Below, piece after piece: positions 13,573-26,704 of a stretch of DNA of 64,000 bases. The position numbers and the translations under genes were made by a program. The DNA is taken from contig CM041465.1 in NCBI GenBank assembly GCA_023213395.1, forward strand, positions 167,717,741 to 167,781,740, in the 5' to 3' direction. The notes below the pieces were generated by a model that saw only the letters and a list, made by a program, of their open reading frames with translations, had not been told where the DNA came from and did no database searches. The stretch comes from Cycas panzhihuaensis (Eukaryota > Cycadophyta). Positions within the stretch are counted from its first letter, which is position 1. Each line of letters opens with the position of its first letter.

Positions 13573-13956
13573 TGTTAAAACACAGATTCAAAGATTACCT
13601 TTAAAACCATAATGAAAATATAAATGTAAATAATATTACAAGTATGAGGATTAAAGATAAAATAATAAATGAATAGAGGAAAGATAAAGTATGTACAATA
13701 TAAAAGATAATAAAAATGTGAGAAAATAAACACCCTCCAAATTATTGTATTAGGCATGAATACATACTTATAGTACAATTGTCCTCACACTTGTTCAATC
13801 AAGTGAAATAACGTTTATGTCCACCAATGGGACGATTACATGAATAGGTATGCTTCACATGCACACATGTCAATATTACAATAAAATATACCTATGAGAG
13901 TTAAGGGGGATACTTAACAAAATATATAAACTAGTATTAAACTTTATGTTTTAACA
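13573..13956 (-). repeat. LTR A1 (3' LTR of element A)
   Basis: The sequence runs from TGTTAAAACACAG to TTTTAACA on the plus strand and aligns along its length with LTR A2. Unexpectedly, its outer (left) side also carries a PBS-like complement (TTGTTCTGATACTA at about 13558-13572) and a second one at about 13535-13552. That is what an LTR-internal-LTR-internal array would leave. Confidence 0.75.
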
Positions 13957-14344
13957 TCCCCCCATAATATTTAATGTCACATCTATATATTATATATAAA
14001 TCTATTAGAACAAATAAAGAATGACTCCATATAATACTAATTATATCTATAAGTTGCAAAAGAATATTTATTGAAGTCCATATGAAGAAAAGTCCATTTA
14101 TTGGGATACATAGATAACCAGTCGTTGCAACCGTTAGTTGAATAGGAACTTCCTTCTAATATATGGTTCAATTAAATATCCAACTTTATTTTGGGACTAA
14201 GTCTCCAGACAAATGAGTTGAGTACCAAAGTAATGACATTCATGTTTGAGGTAACCAATTTATGGTTCCTTCATTTTCATTTGAGGTAATTAATTTATGG
14301 TTCCTTCAAGAGCAGAATACTATTAGATAATGTGATAACAATGT

Positions 14345-14915
14345 TTTAGAGGCTAAAATTTTGATATGTTGGTAGCACGGTTTCCCCTCAAACTTCCTCA
14401 GGGGGTTCTAAGATGGCTGACAGCCCCCCTTGGCCACGAGGGTGCAAGGTTGTTAGAACACCCCCAACAAAGAGGGGGTTCAGGGGCGATAGCCCCTGAC
14501 CCAAAAAGCTAACACTGAAAAACATACTAAATTGTAAAGAGAATCAGGGTCGTTCACTAAAAATATCCTAGATTTTATGGTCAAGATTTGTGCCTTGTAT
14601 GACTCTCTTATATAGCCCGATTTAGGGTGTTTTTTCATTATGTTTATGGTGTTCGATGTATTGGATATACTGTGAAGAGTTGGGTGGCTGGTTATTATTG
14701 TTGTAAGCATTTTGCTATAGATTGTGTACACTTCTCCATTCTTTGATAATAAAGATTGATACTTTTCCTGTGTGGATATTTTCCTAGCACACTGCTAGGG
14801 TTTTACCATGTTATATCAAGTGTATATGTGATGCTTGGCTTTCTTATTCATTTTATTGTATTATCTCTAGTTTAAGAACTTGCATGTTAAATTTCAATTT
14901 CGATTCCTATAACTA
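14345..14915 (+). repeat. LTR-like fragment with a hairpin and polyadenylation-like signal
   Basis: The GC-rich block at 14388-14500 holds the perfect hairpin CAGGGGC-GATA-GCCCCTG (14481-14498). Downstream come AATAAAGATTGATAC, a GTGTGGATATTTTCC stretch and CTAGCACACTGCTAGGG. This order resembles the R-U5 part of plant copia LTRs read on the plus strand. No partner LTR, PBS or target duplication was found, so a solo or truncated LTR inside element A is only a suggestion. Confidence 0.35.
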
Positions 14916-16790
14916 GTTGCAAAATAGTTTAGATCTTGGTAGTGGTTTTAGATTATTAGGACCTTGTCTTCTCAACAAATACATCTTGAAGCCTATGAGG
15001 TTCTTCAAGGATAAAGATAAATATTATTTAGAGTTTAAGCCTCTAAGTTTACTAAAAACTAAATATGTTTCTATAAACCATCTTCTACTAAATGACAATA
15101 ATACAACTATCAACAAGCAAATACCATATGTGATTTTGCATGAAAAAGCTATTGTAAGTATAAAAAGGGTTCTTAAGAGCCTTTAAACTGACATATATAA
15201 ATAATATTTAATTAAATTTGAACCACACATTACTCATCTTGCTTTCAAATATAGAAATAACATTACCAAAATATCAATAACACTAAAAATTTTATGACCA
15301 CTTGTTATAAATATCTTGAAACAATGAATCCAATATAATTGACAGCACTGAATTCTAACATCCCAATGAGAAGATATAAAGAAAAAAGTGCTAATAACCC
15401 ATGAAAAAATACACATCCCTTTAAAAAATAAATGTTAATTCAAATAATAAATCAATTTCCAAATAATATTTTTAAAAAATCAAAATTTATCTAAATCAAT
15501 TTGTTGTAATTTAAAATTTACCCCTTTGAAGTTTAGCCCTTAGTCATATGGTCTATCTATATGACCACCAATTGTTTAAGAGGGGCTCCCCTACTAGATC
15601 TTAAAAAATATCCATTTTAATTAAATCAACCATACCAAACATAAAATTTTTAAAGTTTTACAAAAAATTCATCTCTACAAAATCAACTTATTTGAATTGA
15701 ATTTCTTTGTATAACGTGTGGGCAACGATAACTTTCTAATCTATCATTGTTATGTGAGTGTGGCCATTTTACTAGTTGTTCAATCCTATCTAGATATGCA
15801 TAGATGGCAATGTTCATTATTTTCTATATCCAGCGAGCATAACCTCCATTCATATTTCACTTTATTTAGTTGTGATTCAATCTCTAATTATGATGCGGAC
15901 GTGATTATAAAGTTAGGTTGTAATTAAGATGTAGGCAAGTGGATATGACTAGGTAGCAAACACTGTGGACTGCATGACTCTTTGATTATGATTTCTTTGC
16001 ACTTAATGGCTATAGGTCTCTCTTTAAATGATAAAAATGTATGGTAAAAACCATTTGGGTGGCATTGCATAATCACTATGTTGCTCCATTTAGAGTAGTA
16101 GACACATCTAAAGCCATCAACCTGACTATGTCACAGATATATCCCAGGATAGATGATTGTTATAGCCTTGTAGAGATAAATACATCCAAAATCTTGAGAT
16201 GCTTTTGCAATTGAAGTCTTATTGAAGGATATTGATCCATTCAAATGGGCCGCAATAATGACATTATAGTTGTCCTCGAAGAGAACAGACCAAATAGTAT
16301 AATCATGGTTGCCACTCATTTTCTACAAAATATAGCTAAGATCACCACCTCTTTACTACTACACAGTGATGACACTCCCATCATTCAATATTTTTCTTGA
16401 TTTAGTTACGAGTGGCTTGATTTATCTCTAGCGATTGGATGGTTGATGACTATCCTTTATTTCATGATGTGATTTCAAGTTAGGGTTTTTGTGTTCTATT
16501 GACTTTATAGATCTTCGTAGAGTATATGACATGACATGCATATTCCAAGCAACTTCTTCTATCTTCATCTCCATATATGGGATAGGTAGCCGTCATTCTC
16601 CTGTTGGCATGATTAATTGATGATCTATAGCATACCTTTAGGCTTAAATATCTACTTTTGTAGGTTCCTAAACTAACTAATAAATATGCTCAAATCCATT
16701 GATAGGATCTTCATCTTTCCATAGCAACTTGGATTTAACCCTACTCTAATACCATATTAAAAAATATTTACTAGAATTGCTCTGATACCA

Positions 16791-17432
16791 TGTTAAAATA
16801 GAGATTCAAAGATTACCTTTAAAACTGTAATAAAAATATGAATATAAACTAGTGTAGATTGTTAACAGTCTATGAGCACCGATAGGCGTATTTACGTTGA
16901 GTAAATTTACTTCATGTTATGTTCTTGCCCCTTCTTCTACCACCTAAATAGGTGTCCAATGCATATGGCCCCACTCGCCCGGAGCCTTTTTTTTTTTTTT
17001 TCTTTGATAGTTTTTTTATTTGTTTTTTTATGGGAGTAAAACGGAGGGTTGAGGCCCCACTACCTACTCCCCCACCGAAGTCCCCTGAGGACGCCTATCA
17101 ACGTAATAATGTTATAAATATGGGGATTAAAGACAAAACAATAAATGACTAAAGGAAAGATAAAGTTTATATAATACAAAAGACAATAAAGATGTGGGAA
17201 AATAATCACCTTCCAAATTATTACATTAGGCATGAATACATGCTTATAGTATATTTGACCTTATACTTACCCAATTAAGTGAAAGAACCTTTATGTCCAC
17301 TAATGGGATGATTACATGAATAAGTGTGTTTCACATATACACATGTCAATATCACAATAAAATATACCTATGAGAGTTAAAAGGGATACTTAACAAAATA
17401 CATAAATCAATATTAAATATTATGTTTAAAAA
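16791..17432 (-). repeat. LTR A2 (5' LTR of element A), interrupted
   Basis: It begins TGTTAAAATAGAGATTC directly after the PBS complement and ends near TATGTTTAAAAA. It matches LTR A1 except for about 254 extra bases at 16850-17103. Confidence 0.75.
16850..17103. mobile_element. Unclassified insertion of about 254 bp in LTR A2
   Basis: LTR A1 lacks this block. It is GC-richer than its surroundings, with a T-run at 16986-17000 and a second T-rich run after it. The nine bases GATAGGCGT (16881-16889) recur inverted as ACGCCTATC (17091-17099). It begins TAGTGTAGATTGTTAAC and ends CCTATCAACG. No clear target duplication and no transposase are present. A short non-autonomous DNA element or a retroposed fragment are both possible. 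Confidence 0.5.
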
Positions 17433-18661
17433 CGTTCATCATCTAAAAGAGCTTTTGCTAATAAAAAGCATAAGAAATCTACAATACCAATAATGGAATC
17501 ACACCACTTATCGTATATGGCTCCACACACTCTTTCCCACCCAGATACCTATTTGCAAAGAAAATAATATAATATCATAACTTGTAATACCCAAGAGTAT
17601 GGAATGGAGCAGTATTATATAACATTACATGTAATAATCTCTCCCTATCTTATAATGGAGAAGAAATCCTTTCTCATGGATAAGACTCAAAGTCTCTCTG
17701 AAGAGCTAAACCTACTCTCCTTCAAATCTCTCATCATTTAGAGCAATTTCTAATTAGACTAAGGGTCCACACTTAGAAGAAATAATTATTTTTATCGGTG
17801 TGGATTTTTTTATTACACCTACGATCCTAGATTAAAGTAGAATTAGGAGGGTTTATTAATGAGGAAGCTATGTATAAGTGTAGTGGTTTCTAAAATAATT
17901 CTTTGTCTCTGGGAATTCCTCTCTTGTTTATATTATAACCCCTCCCCCCCCTCCCCGCTCCCGCCCCAACTTTTATTTATTTATTTTCTCTAAGTAATCT
18001 ATCTATATTTTATTAGTAGGCTTTAATTAACATCATTTATAAGATATTAGGTATGTGACCCCTATTAAAATCGCATATGTATATCATATGTATGTAGGCC
18101 CTTAAGCCTCAAATATCAAATAACATTTGAATACAAATTGGAAAGTATATCAAGGTATATTTTGTATACTTAATGGGTCTTTTCACTAGCTTGCAGTTAT
18201 AATAAGAGGTGGTTATATCAAAATATAAAGCATCGTATAAGAAATATTATATGTATAAATATATGCATGTGTGTGTATATGTATACACACACACATACAC
18301 ATATATGTATACACTGTCATAACCCTTCTTATACGCATTGCCTTGATGGGATTCACCTAAATTGTTCCCCTATAAGGCTAACATCCAACCATCCACAAGC
18401 TTGGATTTGTGAAAGTCTATTTCGAATATTACGTATTCAACAAAAGCATGTCCAATGGAAATGACAAATCCAAGGGATAGAGGTGTTTATGCATTAATAA
18501 GTAGCTATAATTTGATGATAATAATATATGCAAGATATACAAGAGACTAAAATCGTATACTCCTCAAAGTGGTAATCTACAAGTATGTTACTTTCATTGA
18601 TATTAATTTATGTCAAAATATAAGAGAATTGTTAGATTTTATAATTATAACTTTGATACCA
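17433..18661. other. AT-rich DNA between elements A and B
   Basis: No gene is recognised. A C-rich run occurs at 17941-17967 and GT/CA-type microsatellite sequence at about 18265-18312. The last bases (CTTTGATACCA, 18651-18661) are a PBS complement next to LTR B1, so part of this stretch may be internal sequence of another B copy. Confidence 0.4.
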
Positions 18662-18756
18662 TATTAGAAATGTAAATTTACTTAGATATTAAATTAGAAT
18701 TTAGAGCATAACATAATATAATAATAATAATAATAATAATTATTATTATTATTCTA

Positions 18757-18824
<68 letters not shown>

Positions 18825-19254
18825 ATGATTGAATTATCTCATGAGGAATGTACACATATAAAGGAATATCAATAATAGAAATAGAAATATATATCAATTA
18901 GCATCATGAGCATGCACCACAGGAGAGACAACAAAATTTATATGCAAAAAACCCTAATGTGGGAAAAACCACAGAGAAAGTGGAGTTTGAAGTTTTTTTT
19001 TTATGATCAAAATAAGTGTATATCTAGGTCTAAGATCTTTCTCTCCAGTTCTTAAGTGGTATATATACATATTTATATTAATAATCACCTCATGGGTAGC
19101 TTATAATTTCTCGAGCTATTACATCGTCCAATAACATATTTGCATAGATAAGTGTATCTCTTACATATCTCAATGTATGTGATTAGTAGGATTATGTATG
19201 TATCTATTATTATAACATTAAACACTACATTTATGAATAATTCATATTCTAACA
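18662..19254 (-). repeat. LTR B1 (3' LTR of element B)
   Basis: It runs from TATTAGAAATGTAAATTTAC (TG changed to TA) to CATATTCTAACA. It matches the two pieces of LTR B2 along its length apart from the compound microsatellite at 18713-18824. Confidence 0.8.
18713..18824. repeat. Compound microsatellite inside LTR B1
   Basis: Consecutive runs of (ATA)n, (TTA)n, (TC)n, (TA)n and (CA)n. The equivalent place in LTR B2 holds only a short non-repetitive stretch (about 23030-23050), so the array expanded after the element formed. Confidence 0.95.
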
Positions 19255-22200
19255 CCCCCCTGTAATGTTTAATGTTTTCAAATCTTAGTCTTCATATTCA
19301 ATCTTTATGTCTTTATATCCTTGGTCTTGAACCTGTATATTGGTTCTTATAACCTATATTTGTATCATGCTATATATGTATCATCACTTATAATTCATCA
19401 TATCATCCATATACTTATCTCCTGCAAGCATTAACATGTGTGCCTACAATCAATAACCTATATATATTCATCTATGTACCTCAATGACTAACTATGAACA
19501 TCTAACCTATAAATATCAACCATCATTCATCAACTAACAACATCAACCAATATATATTCTCCTAAATATACTTATATATTCACCTATAAAGCTGTTGTCA
19601 ATCTATCAACTAGTCTTCAACTATTCATCAAATAAATAAATAAATAACTAGATCCATATAAAATAATAACCATCTATCAAAATAAATGGGTAACCAACCT
19701 TTATAATCACTAATTCTCTAGGTAATTATTTCAGATATATGGTTCATCAACTTTCAAGATGCTTGTTACAAGAGTAGCATAATCTCACCACTTGTGTACA
19801 AGTTAGAAGAACAAAATCAAGTGTGTTCTATAAGAGTAGCTTATGAAACTTTTACTTGCCTCTTATGAATAAGATTTGTTTTTGTATGCTTCCTTATTTG
19901 TACACTTTAGCAACTTTCTTTTATAAACCATTTACTCATCCTCAAATCACTCATTTCAAATAAACTAACTCAAGGAACAAGTCAAACTACTTAGCCAAGA
20001 CAAGTTAGTGGTAACAAGATAATATTAATTATGTGTTTCCATGCCTCTTCTCATATATAGTTAGTTAGATTTCTTACTAATAAACACTTTCTTTTTTCAA
20101 ATAGATAATATCAACAACTAATTATTAGTTAGATAACATCAACAACTAATTTAGTATGACAAATAAATAATCACATGAGATCTTTCTCCTTGTCTTATAA
20201 ATAGGTAAAATTTCTCTCAATCTCCATATTTCTCTATCATCAAAATAAAATGGGCCCTTTAACAGATATCAAGTGGTGTCATTATCATCAAACAGGAATT
20301 ATATACCATTCATTCATTTAAATAACTAGATGATATATCATTTGATTAGTGGAGCTCTTCTCTAAATTAAATGATTAATTTTCAAGGGGGATTTTGTATG
20401 CCTAACATATCAATAAAATTTTCACATCAATATTTTAACAAATACATCATATTTCATGAGTTTTTAAACTATTTTAAGCCTTTAAATATTATAATGAGCT
20501 ATAAATTGATTACATTTAAATAAAACTTACTTTTTTTATTTTATTTTAGAAATAACTTCACCGTCATGTCTGGAGCCTTTAAAAATATTAGAATATATAA
20601 AAATCTTTTTACAAAAGCTCATTAAATATAACTTTTATGAGGTTAAGAGAATTTTATTTAATTTTAACCATTAATTTCTTTATCATCTATTATCTAAAAT
20701 ATATCTTATGACCACTCATTTTTATTGTCTAAAATTTCTCTTTCCAACACAACTAACGACACTTAATTCTGACTTTCTAATGAAAAGTTATGGTAAAAAA
20801 TATATTAGGGTGTCATAAAAAAGTACGTGATCCTTAACAAATTAGATTTTAAATTTTAAAATAAAATTTATTTTGATTAATAAATTTTAAATTTATAAAA
20901 ACTTTTTAATTTGATTTAATCTAATTTGAAGTCCATCCCTTTTGCGAGTAAGCTCTAAATCACATGACTCTTCCATGTGACTAATTACAAAGGTGTTTAA
21001 TATATATTTTTTAAATATAAAATTTGATTAAATTTTATATTTTGCTTACAAATTTTATTATACATTCAAAAAATCCTACGCAAAAAATTCTCTATAATAT
21101 TTCTAATCTAATTGATCTTTACAATTTCTCTATGGGCATGGTAGTTTACTATGATATGGTGGATTTTCCTCTTTTGTTTGGAAGATTGCATTTTTTCTTG
21201 GGCACCTCTATGGTTATGTTTTATGTTCTCTAGCTTAGGTATCTAATGGTACTTCATGCCTTTCTTTTCTATTTAGAAGTTATGATATATCTATTATGTG
21301 CAACGATCGACTATATGATGATGGGTAGATTATGATATCTTCTTTAGCTTCTTTTCTATTGTGGATACTTCATTGGTATGGATGTAAGTGACTCTTGTGT
21401 CTCTCGTACTCTTATAGGTAACTCAACTATTGACTCAACTTGATACAAGTGGACTGTATAGGAGCACGTATTGGTAAGGACTTGTAGAGTGATATGGCCC
21501 AATAGTATATAGACTTTGTGGATGTTGGGACGTTCTAAATAGTCTAATCTATAAGATTGGGCACTCTTGCTTTGTCAATAACAAGTTTTGTAAGGTCATC
21601 AATTATAATTTATTGTTATGTTGAGATAGGGGGTAACTCTTATAGGTCATGATGCTAATGGAAGTCTTGCATATTATCTTGTAAGAAGGGCTAGTGTATT
21701 GCATTTATGGATAATCATGGTTACATGAGCAATATTGGGTTTCTTCACTGGGTGGTTGTTGGATGGACTCTATGGGTACCTTTATTGATAGTAACATATA
21801 TAGGGTTGGCATAACTTTGTTATACTAGATGAACTACAATTTTGTAAACTCTAAGGTTTGCTCTTCATGTAGGTAGCTGACTTATTTCTTTGACAAATTG
21901 ATGGCAGGTTCCTCTATGTATTAACTGTGTATTCTTTCATCAAATAAATTGCCTATATATTTATTATTAAGACCCTTATCTTATAATACATTTGACATGC
22001 AACCTTTTAAGGTTTATTATGGAGAGAGTCATAGTATAAAGGATGCTTCATAAATATTATCAAAATATTCTTATTAAACCATTCATTTATCAAATAAAAT
22101 TCTATCATAAATATGCCTTTTATAAAGATGTCCTAATTTATTAACAGTCTACCTATTATCACCTTTATTAATATGCCAATATACTCATGTTATTTTCATT

Positions 22201-22977
22201 AATAAATCATTTACCAATAATATGTTATTGTAAATATTTCATCATCAAACATATACTACAATCATGTTTATTTGCTATAAAACAAATATGTCTCATATAT
22301 ATTAATATTTATCATTTATCATACTATACAGGATTGTTATTTATTTGGTTGTTTTAGTGATGGAGTATCAATTTCATTCTGGTAACAAATCTCTATTATG
22401 AGATAGTGATAAAAGTCTCTAGAATGGTTCATTAATGACAATGAATCCTAAAGTAAGGCACTCGCAACAACCTTTATTAATAAACAATGGACTTTACTAA
22501 CGTATTACTTTCATAGGGTAACCAATCCTACTTTAACAATCTCTTATGGATGAACTTGAAATACACCTACATGCTTTCAATATAGGCCTATATACTTAAA
22601 TAATACCCATAATAAATTTACTATACCAATATGTTATCACTATTTCTATTTTCATTATGTGACTTCATATGTGGCTTTATTCTTCTTATCTTCTTCAACT
22701 TCATTTGGCCCCTAGATCTTAGTCACATGTCATTGGCATAACTTTGATATATTCACATTTTTGGCTCATCAAATTCACCTCATAATTAACTCATATGTTG
22801 GTTATGTTACTAGCACGTTAGCTCATCAAATTGGCCCTATATAGGCTTTTTACTTATTACAAAAGATCTCTCAACTAACCAATGCAGTAATAAGCTTATA
22901 ACCTATCTTCATAAGATCTTGTAACTTACCATGGCTCTTATACCATATTAGAATTTATAATTATAACTTTGATACCA
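19255..22977 (-). other. Internal region of element B
   Basis: AT-rich, with only short frames on either strand and no similarity to gag, protease, integrase or RT that I can recognise. A PPT complement lies at its left end and a PBS complement at its right end. Confidence 0.5.
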
Positions 22978-23137
22978 TGTTGAAAATGTAAATTTACTCT
23001 AATATTAAATTATAATTTAGAGTATAACACAATAGAATATAACATACGTATATAATGACTAAATTATCTCATGAGAAATGTATACATATAAAGTAATATC
23101 AGTAACAAAAGTAGAAACACGCATCAATAAGCATCAT
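22978..23137 (-). repeat. LTR B2, left piece
   Basis: It begins TGTTGAAAATGTAAATTTAC after the PBS complement and stops at ...GCATCAT, where copia C3 starts. Its continuation is at 31105. The last five bases (ATCAT, 23133-23137) are the target duplication. Confidence 0.85.
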
Positions 23138-23498
23138 TGAAGGATGTGTGAGGTGCAGAGTAGGATGATTAACTTAGCGAGTGCATTGTACCTCACTTTG
23201 AGTTAATAATTCTAATTGATTCAAGGGTAGTGTTAAAAAATACCAGGGAGGTATTCCCACCCCTTTTATAAGATATTTTGGGGAGTCAATAGGTGTCTCA
23301 ACCTAACCTGCCAAAAATTTAAATTAGTATTAAAAAAAATAATAATAAATATGCACATACCTCAATAGTAGTCTATCAGTATCTTGGGTAGCTTGTGGTG
23401 ACTGTTATGCGGCCCGAGGTGCCCTAAGGAGCCCCAAAGGTGGCTTTGAGGGGCTCTAGGTGCACGGTAGCAAACGTACATTGGGTATTATCCTAACA
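23138..23498 (-). repeat. C3 3' LTR
   Basis: It starts TGAAGGATGTGTGAGG and ends ATTATCCTAACA (plus strand), and is the same length as the partner at 30739. It is followed by the PPT complement at 23499-23509. Confidence 0.92.
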
Positions 23499-23519
23499 TT
23501 CTCCCCCATAATGCCTAAT

Positions 23520-26500
23520 GTGAACAACTCCTAAACTATCTCTAAATTTCTAGAATTTAACTTTGCCTAATGCCTTTGTGAAGATATTCGTTGTTTAACC
23601 TTCAATGCTATAATAGGTTAGTTTATGCTTACACTAGTTCTCGAATGAAGTGATGTTAAGTCTAGATGTGTTTTGTTCTACCATGAAAAACTAGATTCTT
23701 TGTTATTTGAATAGTGCTCTGATTGTCACACCAAATTCTAGTGAAAGCTTTCTATTTTAGCCGAAAATCTTGTAATAGTCTTCTCAACCAAACTGATTCA
23801 TATGCACCTACAACCGTTGCTTTGTACTCTACCTTAGTTGTAGATAGGGAAACTATGTTTTATTTCTTGGTACTCCATGCTATAGCTGTTGATCCCATAT
23901 TAAACATATAACATGACGTTGATTTCCTGTCATCAATGTCTCTTGCCCAATCTAAGTCTATATAACTTGTCAACTGAAATTTTGATGAAGCTTTGTAGTA
24001 TAACCCATATTCTAAAGTTCCTTTAAGATAGTGGAGAATTCTTTTTGTTGCTTGCCAATGGGTGTTCTTTAGATCTTTCATAAATCTAGACATAACACTA
24101 ATTGAGTGTGTTATATCAGGTCGAGTGGATGTCAAATATATCAAGCTACCAATTAGTTTTCTGAAGAGCGTAAGATCGACTGATGTAGAATCATCTGACT
24201 TAGAGAGCTTGATTCTAATTTCTACTAGAGTTGCCAAGGGTTTACAGTCAGTCATCCTAAACTTTTGTAATAAATCCAAGGTATATTTTTATTGGAAAAT
24301 GAAAATGCCCTTCTTGTCTTGCCATACTTCCAAGCCTAGGAAGTAATGCATTAGGCCCAAATCTATCATCTCAAATTCTTTACACATGGTATCCTTAAAT
24401 TATCGCAATAAGTGGGAGTCGTTTTGAGTATACATAAGGTCATCCACATAAAGTCCTACTATTAGGACTGAGTCTCACTTGATTTAAATGTACATATTAT
24501 GATCTGCTTGAGATCTTTCAAAACCTTGATCTATAAAGTATTTATCTATACAAGAATACCAGGCCTTGGGTGTTTGTTTTAATCAATACAATGCCTTTTT
24601 AAGTTTATACACTTTGTTTTCTGTCCCCTTAAATTCAAAATTGAGGGGTTGGGTGACATAAATATCCTCTTCGATATAGCCATTGAGGAAGACACTTTTA
24701 ACGTCTATTTGGTAGACTTTCTGACCCATTTGGGTGGCTAAGCTCATCATCATTCTAACCATTTCCATCCGTGTAACAGGAGAAAAAGTTTCATTATAGC
24801 CAATGCCTTCTTTTTGGGTATAACCCTTAGTAACCAATCTAGCCTTGTATTTGTCAATAGATCCATCTGAATGAAACTTGGTTTTATAGATCCATTTGGT
24901 ACTAATAGCCTTTTTATTTGGAGGTAAATTGACTAACTCCCAAGTGTTATTTTTAACAATGGAATGATATTCATCTTCCATTACTTTTCACCAAGATGCA
25001 TGTTTATTGGCCTCATCAAAAGTTTGAGGCTCATGAGGGTAAAATTAACACTATGTGAGTGTGTAGATCTACGATTATTATCCAATATGTTGCCTAAGTC
25101 ATGATTCCATTAAACCAATTTTGGAAGATTTTATGGTAGAGGTTGAGAGGAAGTTCCCTCCCCACTAGGTTTATTGATGACTCTTCTAGAGTCAAACATA
25201 GAAGGCACATACTTGGATTTCGCTGATTTATCAAACTTGATTACAACTTCCTTCTTCTTTTCTTGAATGTCCTGATAATAGGCATCCTCATAGAATTTAA
25301 TATCTCTACTTAACATGACCCTTTTTTACTCAGGGTCATAAACTTTATATGACTTAGATGTTTTTCTATAGCCAAGGAATATACATTTGATACTATGATC
25401 ATCTAACTTGGATCTTCATTGATTAGGAACATGAGTATATGCTAGGCATCTAAAGACTCTAAGGTGATGTATACTTGGTTTGTAGCTAGTCTAAGCTTCT
25501 TTAGAAGTTTTCCACCTAAGGTCTTTAGTGGAGTATCTGTTGAGTAAATAGACAGCCATATGTACCACTTCAACCCAAAATTTATATCCCAAATTCTTAT
25601 CCTTTAACATGCACCTAACCATTTCGACTATTATACGATTCTTTCTCCCTACTACATTGTTTTACTATGTAGTGTAGGGATTAGTAAGTTGTCTTTTAAT
25701 GCTATGGTGAAACAATAATCCTTGAATTCATTAGAGATAAATTCTCCCTTATTATCTGGTCTTAGAGATAGTAACTTGTGTCTACTTTGTCGCTCCACAA
25801 AAGTTTTGAAGTCAACAAAGTATAGAAATGTGTCTGATTTGAATTTGAGGAAGAATACCCATGTCTTCCTTGTGAAATCATCTATGAATGTGATGAAGTA
25901 TCAAGCTCTTGCTAATGAGAGAATATTCATTATACTGTAGATATTAGTATATACCAATTGAAGTGGACTTGATGCCTGATGACTGAAGTCTAGAAAACTT
26001 TCCCTATGTTGTTTACCAAGAAGGCATCCTTCACATAGGTTTTTGTCTACTGCAATATGTGGTAATCTATTTACTATATCTATTCTCTTCATAAGGGCCA
26101 GACTATTATAGTTAAGATGATCAAATCTCCTATGCCACAATTTACTATCCACTTTAGCTATAGTTTTTAGGGCATAGGTATCTGAAGTAGTAAGAATAAG
26201 TTTGAAGAATTGATCTTTGGTCATCTTTCCTTTTTCTACTACAACTTTGTTTCTTCTTTTATACTTGGTTACACACTTACCATTGTCAAATATAACTTTA
26301 TAGTCTTGTCCCATCATCTACCCTATAGATAATAATTTTTTCTTTAAAGATTGGACATACAAGACATCATCAAGATGTCTATATTCTCCTACATCTGTCA
26401 TGAGGTCTATATCACCTCTACCAACTGATTCACATGAGGTATCATTACCAAATATTATAGATCCCTTCTTACTTTTATCCAAAGTTTGAAATAGGTATTC

Positions 26501-26704
26501 CTTGTGGGTCATGTGGGTTGAACAACCTGAGTCAATATACCAACGATTGTCCTCTTCTTCCTTGGTAATGAAGCTAGATAAAAATAATCTATTATTGTCC
26601 CTTGATTCTATTATGTTATGGGCACTCCCTTTGGTGGGTGGTCCATGTTTAAAAAAACACTTATCTTCTAAATAACCACTTCTATGATAATAAGAATAAT
26701 ACAA
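23520..26704 (-). pseudogene. C3 pol remnant: protease, integrase, RT, RNase H
   Basis: Reading leftward on the minus strand: a protease with WYIDSGCSTHMT (about 26545-26510) and LYVQSLKKKLLSIG; the pre-integrase block LWHRRFDHLN (about 26140) and a CEGCLLGK zinc half; an integrase stretch with YFITFIDDFTRKTWVFFL and a degraded DNKGEF motif; RT with STKWIYKTKF, KARLVTKGYTQKEGI, YQIDVKSVFLNGYIEEDIY and an intact YVDD near 24440; and RNase H with LIYLTSTRPDITHSISVMSRF. There are several stops (for example after KKALY at 24583 and before the integrase region), so it cannot make a full polyprotein. The order integrase before RT identifies Ty1/copia. Confidence 0.9.

Larger units (their letters stand above)
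13573..17432 (-). mobile_element. LTR element A, minus orientation, no readable coding sequence
   Basis: Two matching LTRs (13573-13956 and 16791-17432, the right one enlarged by an insertion) flank about 2.8 kb. Read on the minus strand, the right LTR is followed by TGGTATCAGAGCAATTC (16790-16774), a perfect initiator-methionine type primer binding site. The left LTR is preceded by a purine tract, the complement of TCCCCCCATAATAT at 13957. No gag or pol similarity is visible between them, so it looks non-autonomous or gutted. No target duplication is found: the five bases outside are TACTA on the left and CGTTC on the right. The PPT region resembles that of the copia element at 23138-31099, so a copia origin is likely but inferred. 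Confidence 0.75.

Noticed and set aside
14917-15186. 89-codon plus-strand frame inside element A
   Set aside because: No family resemblance, AT-rich, no supporting context; length is not unusual for random AT-rich DNA with few stops.
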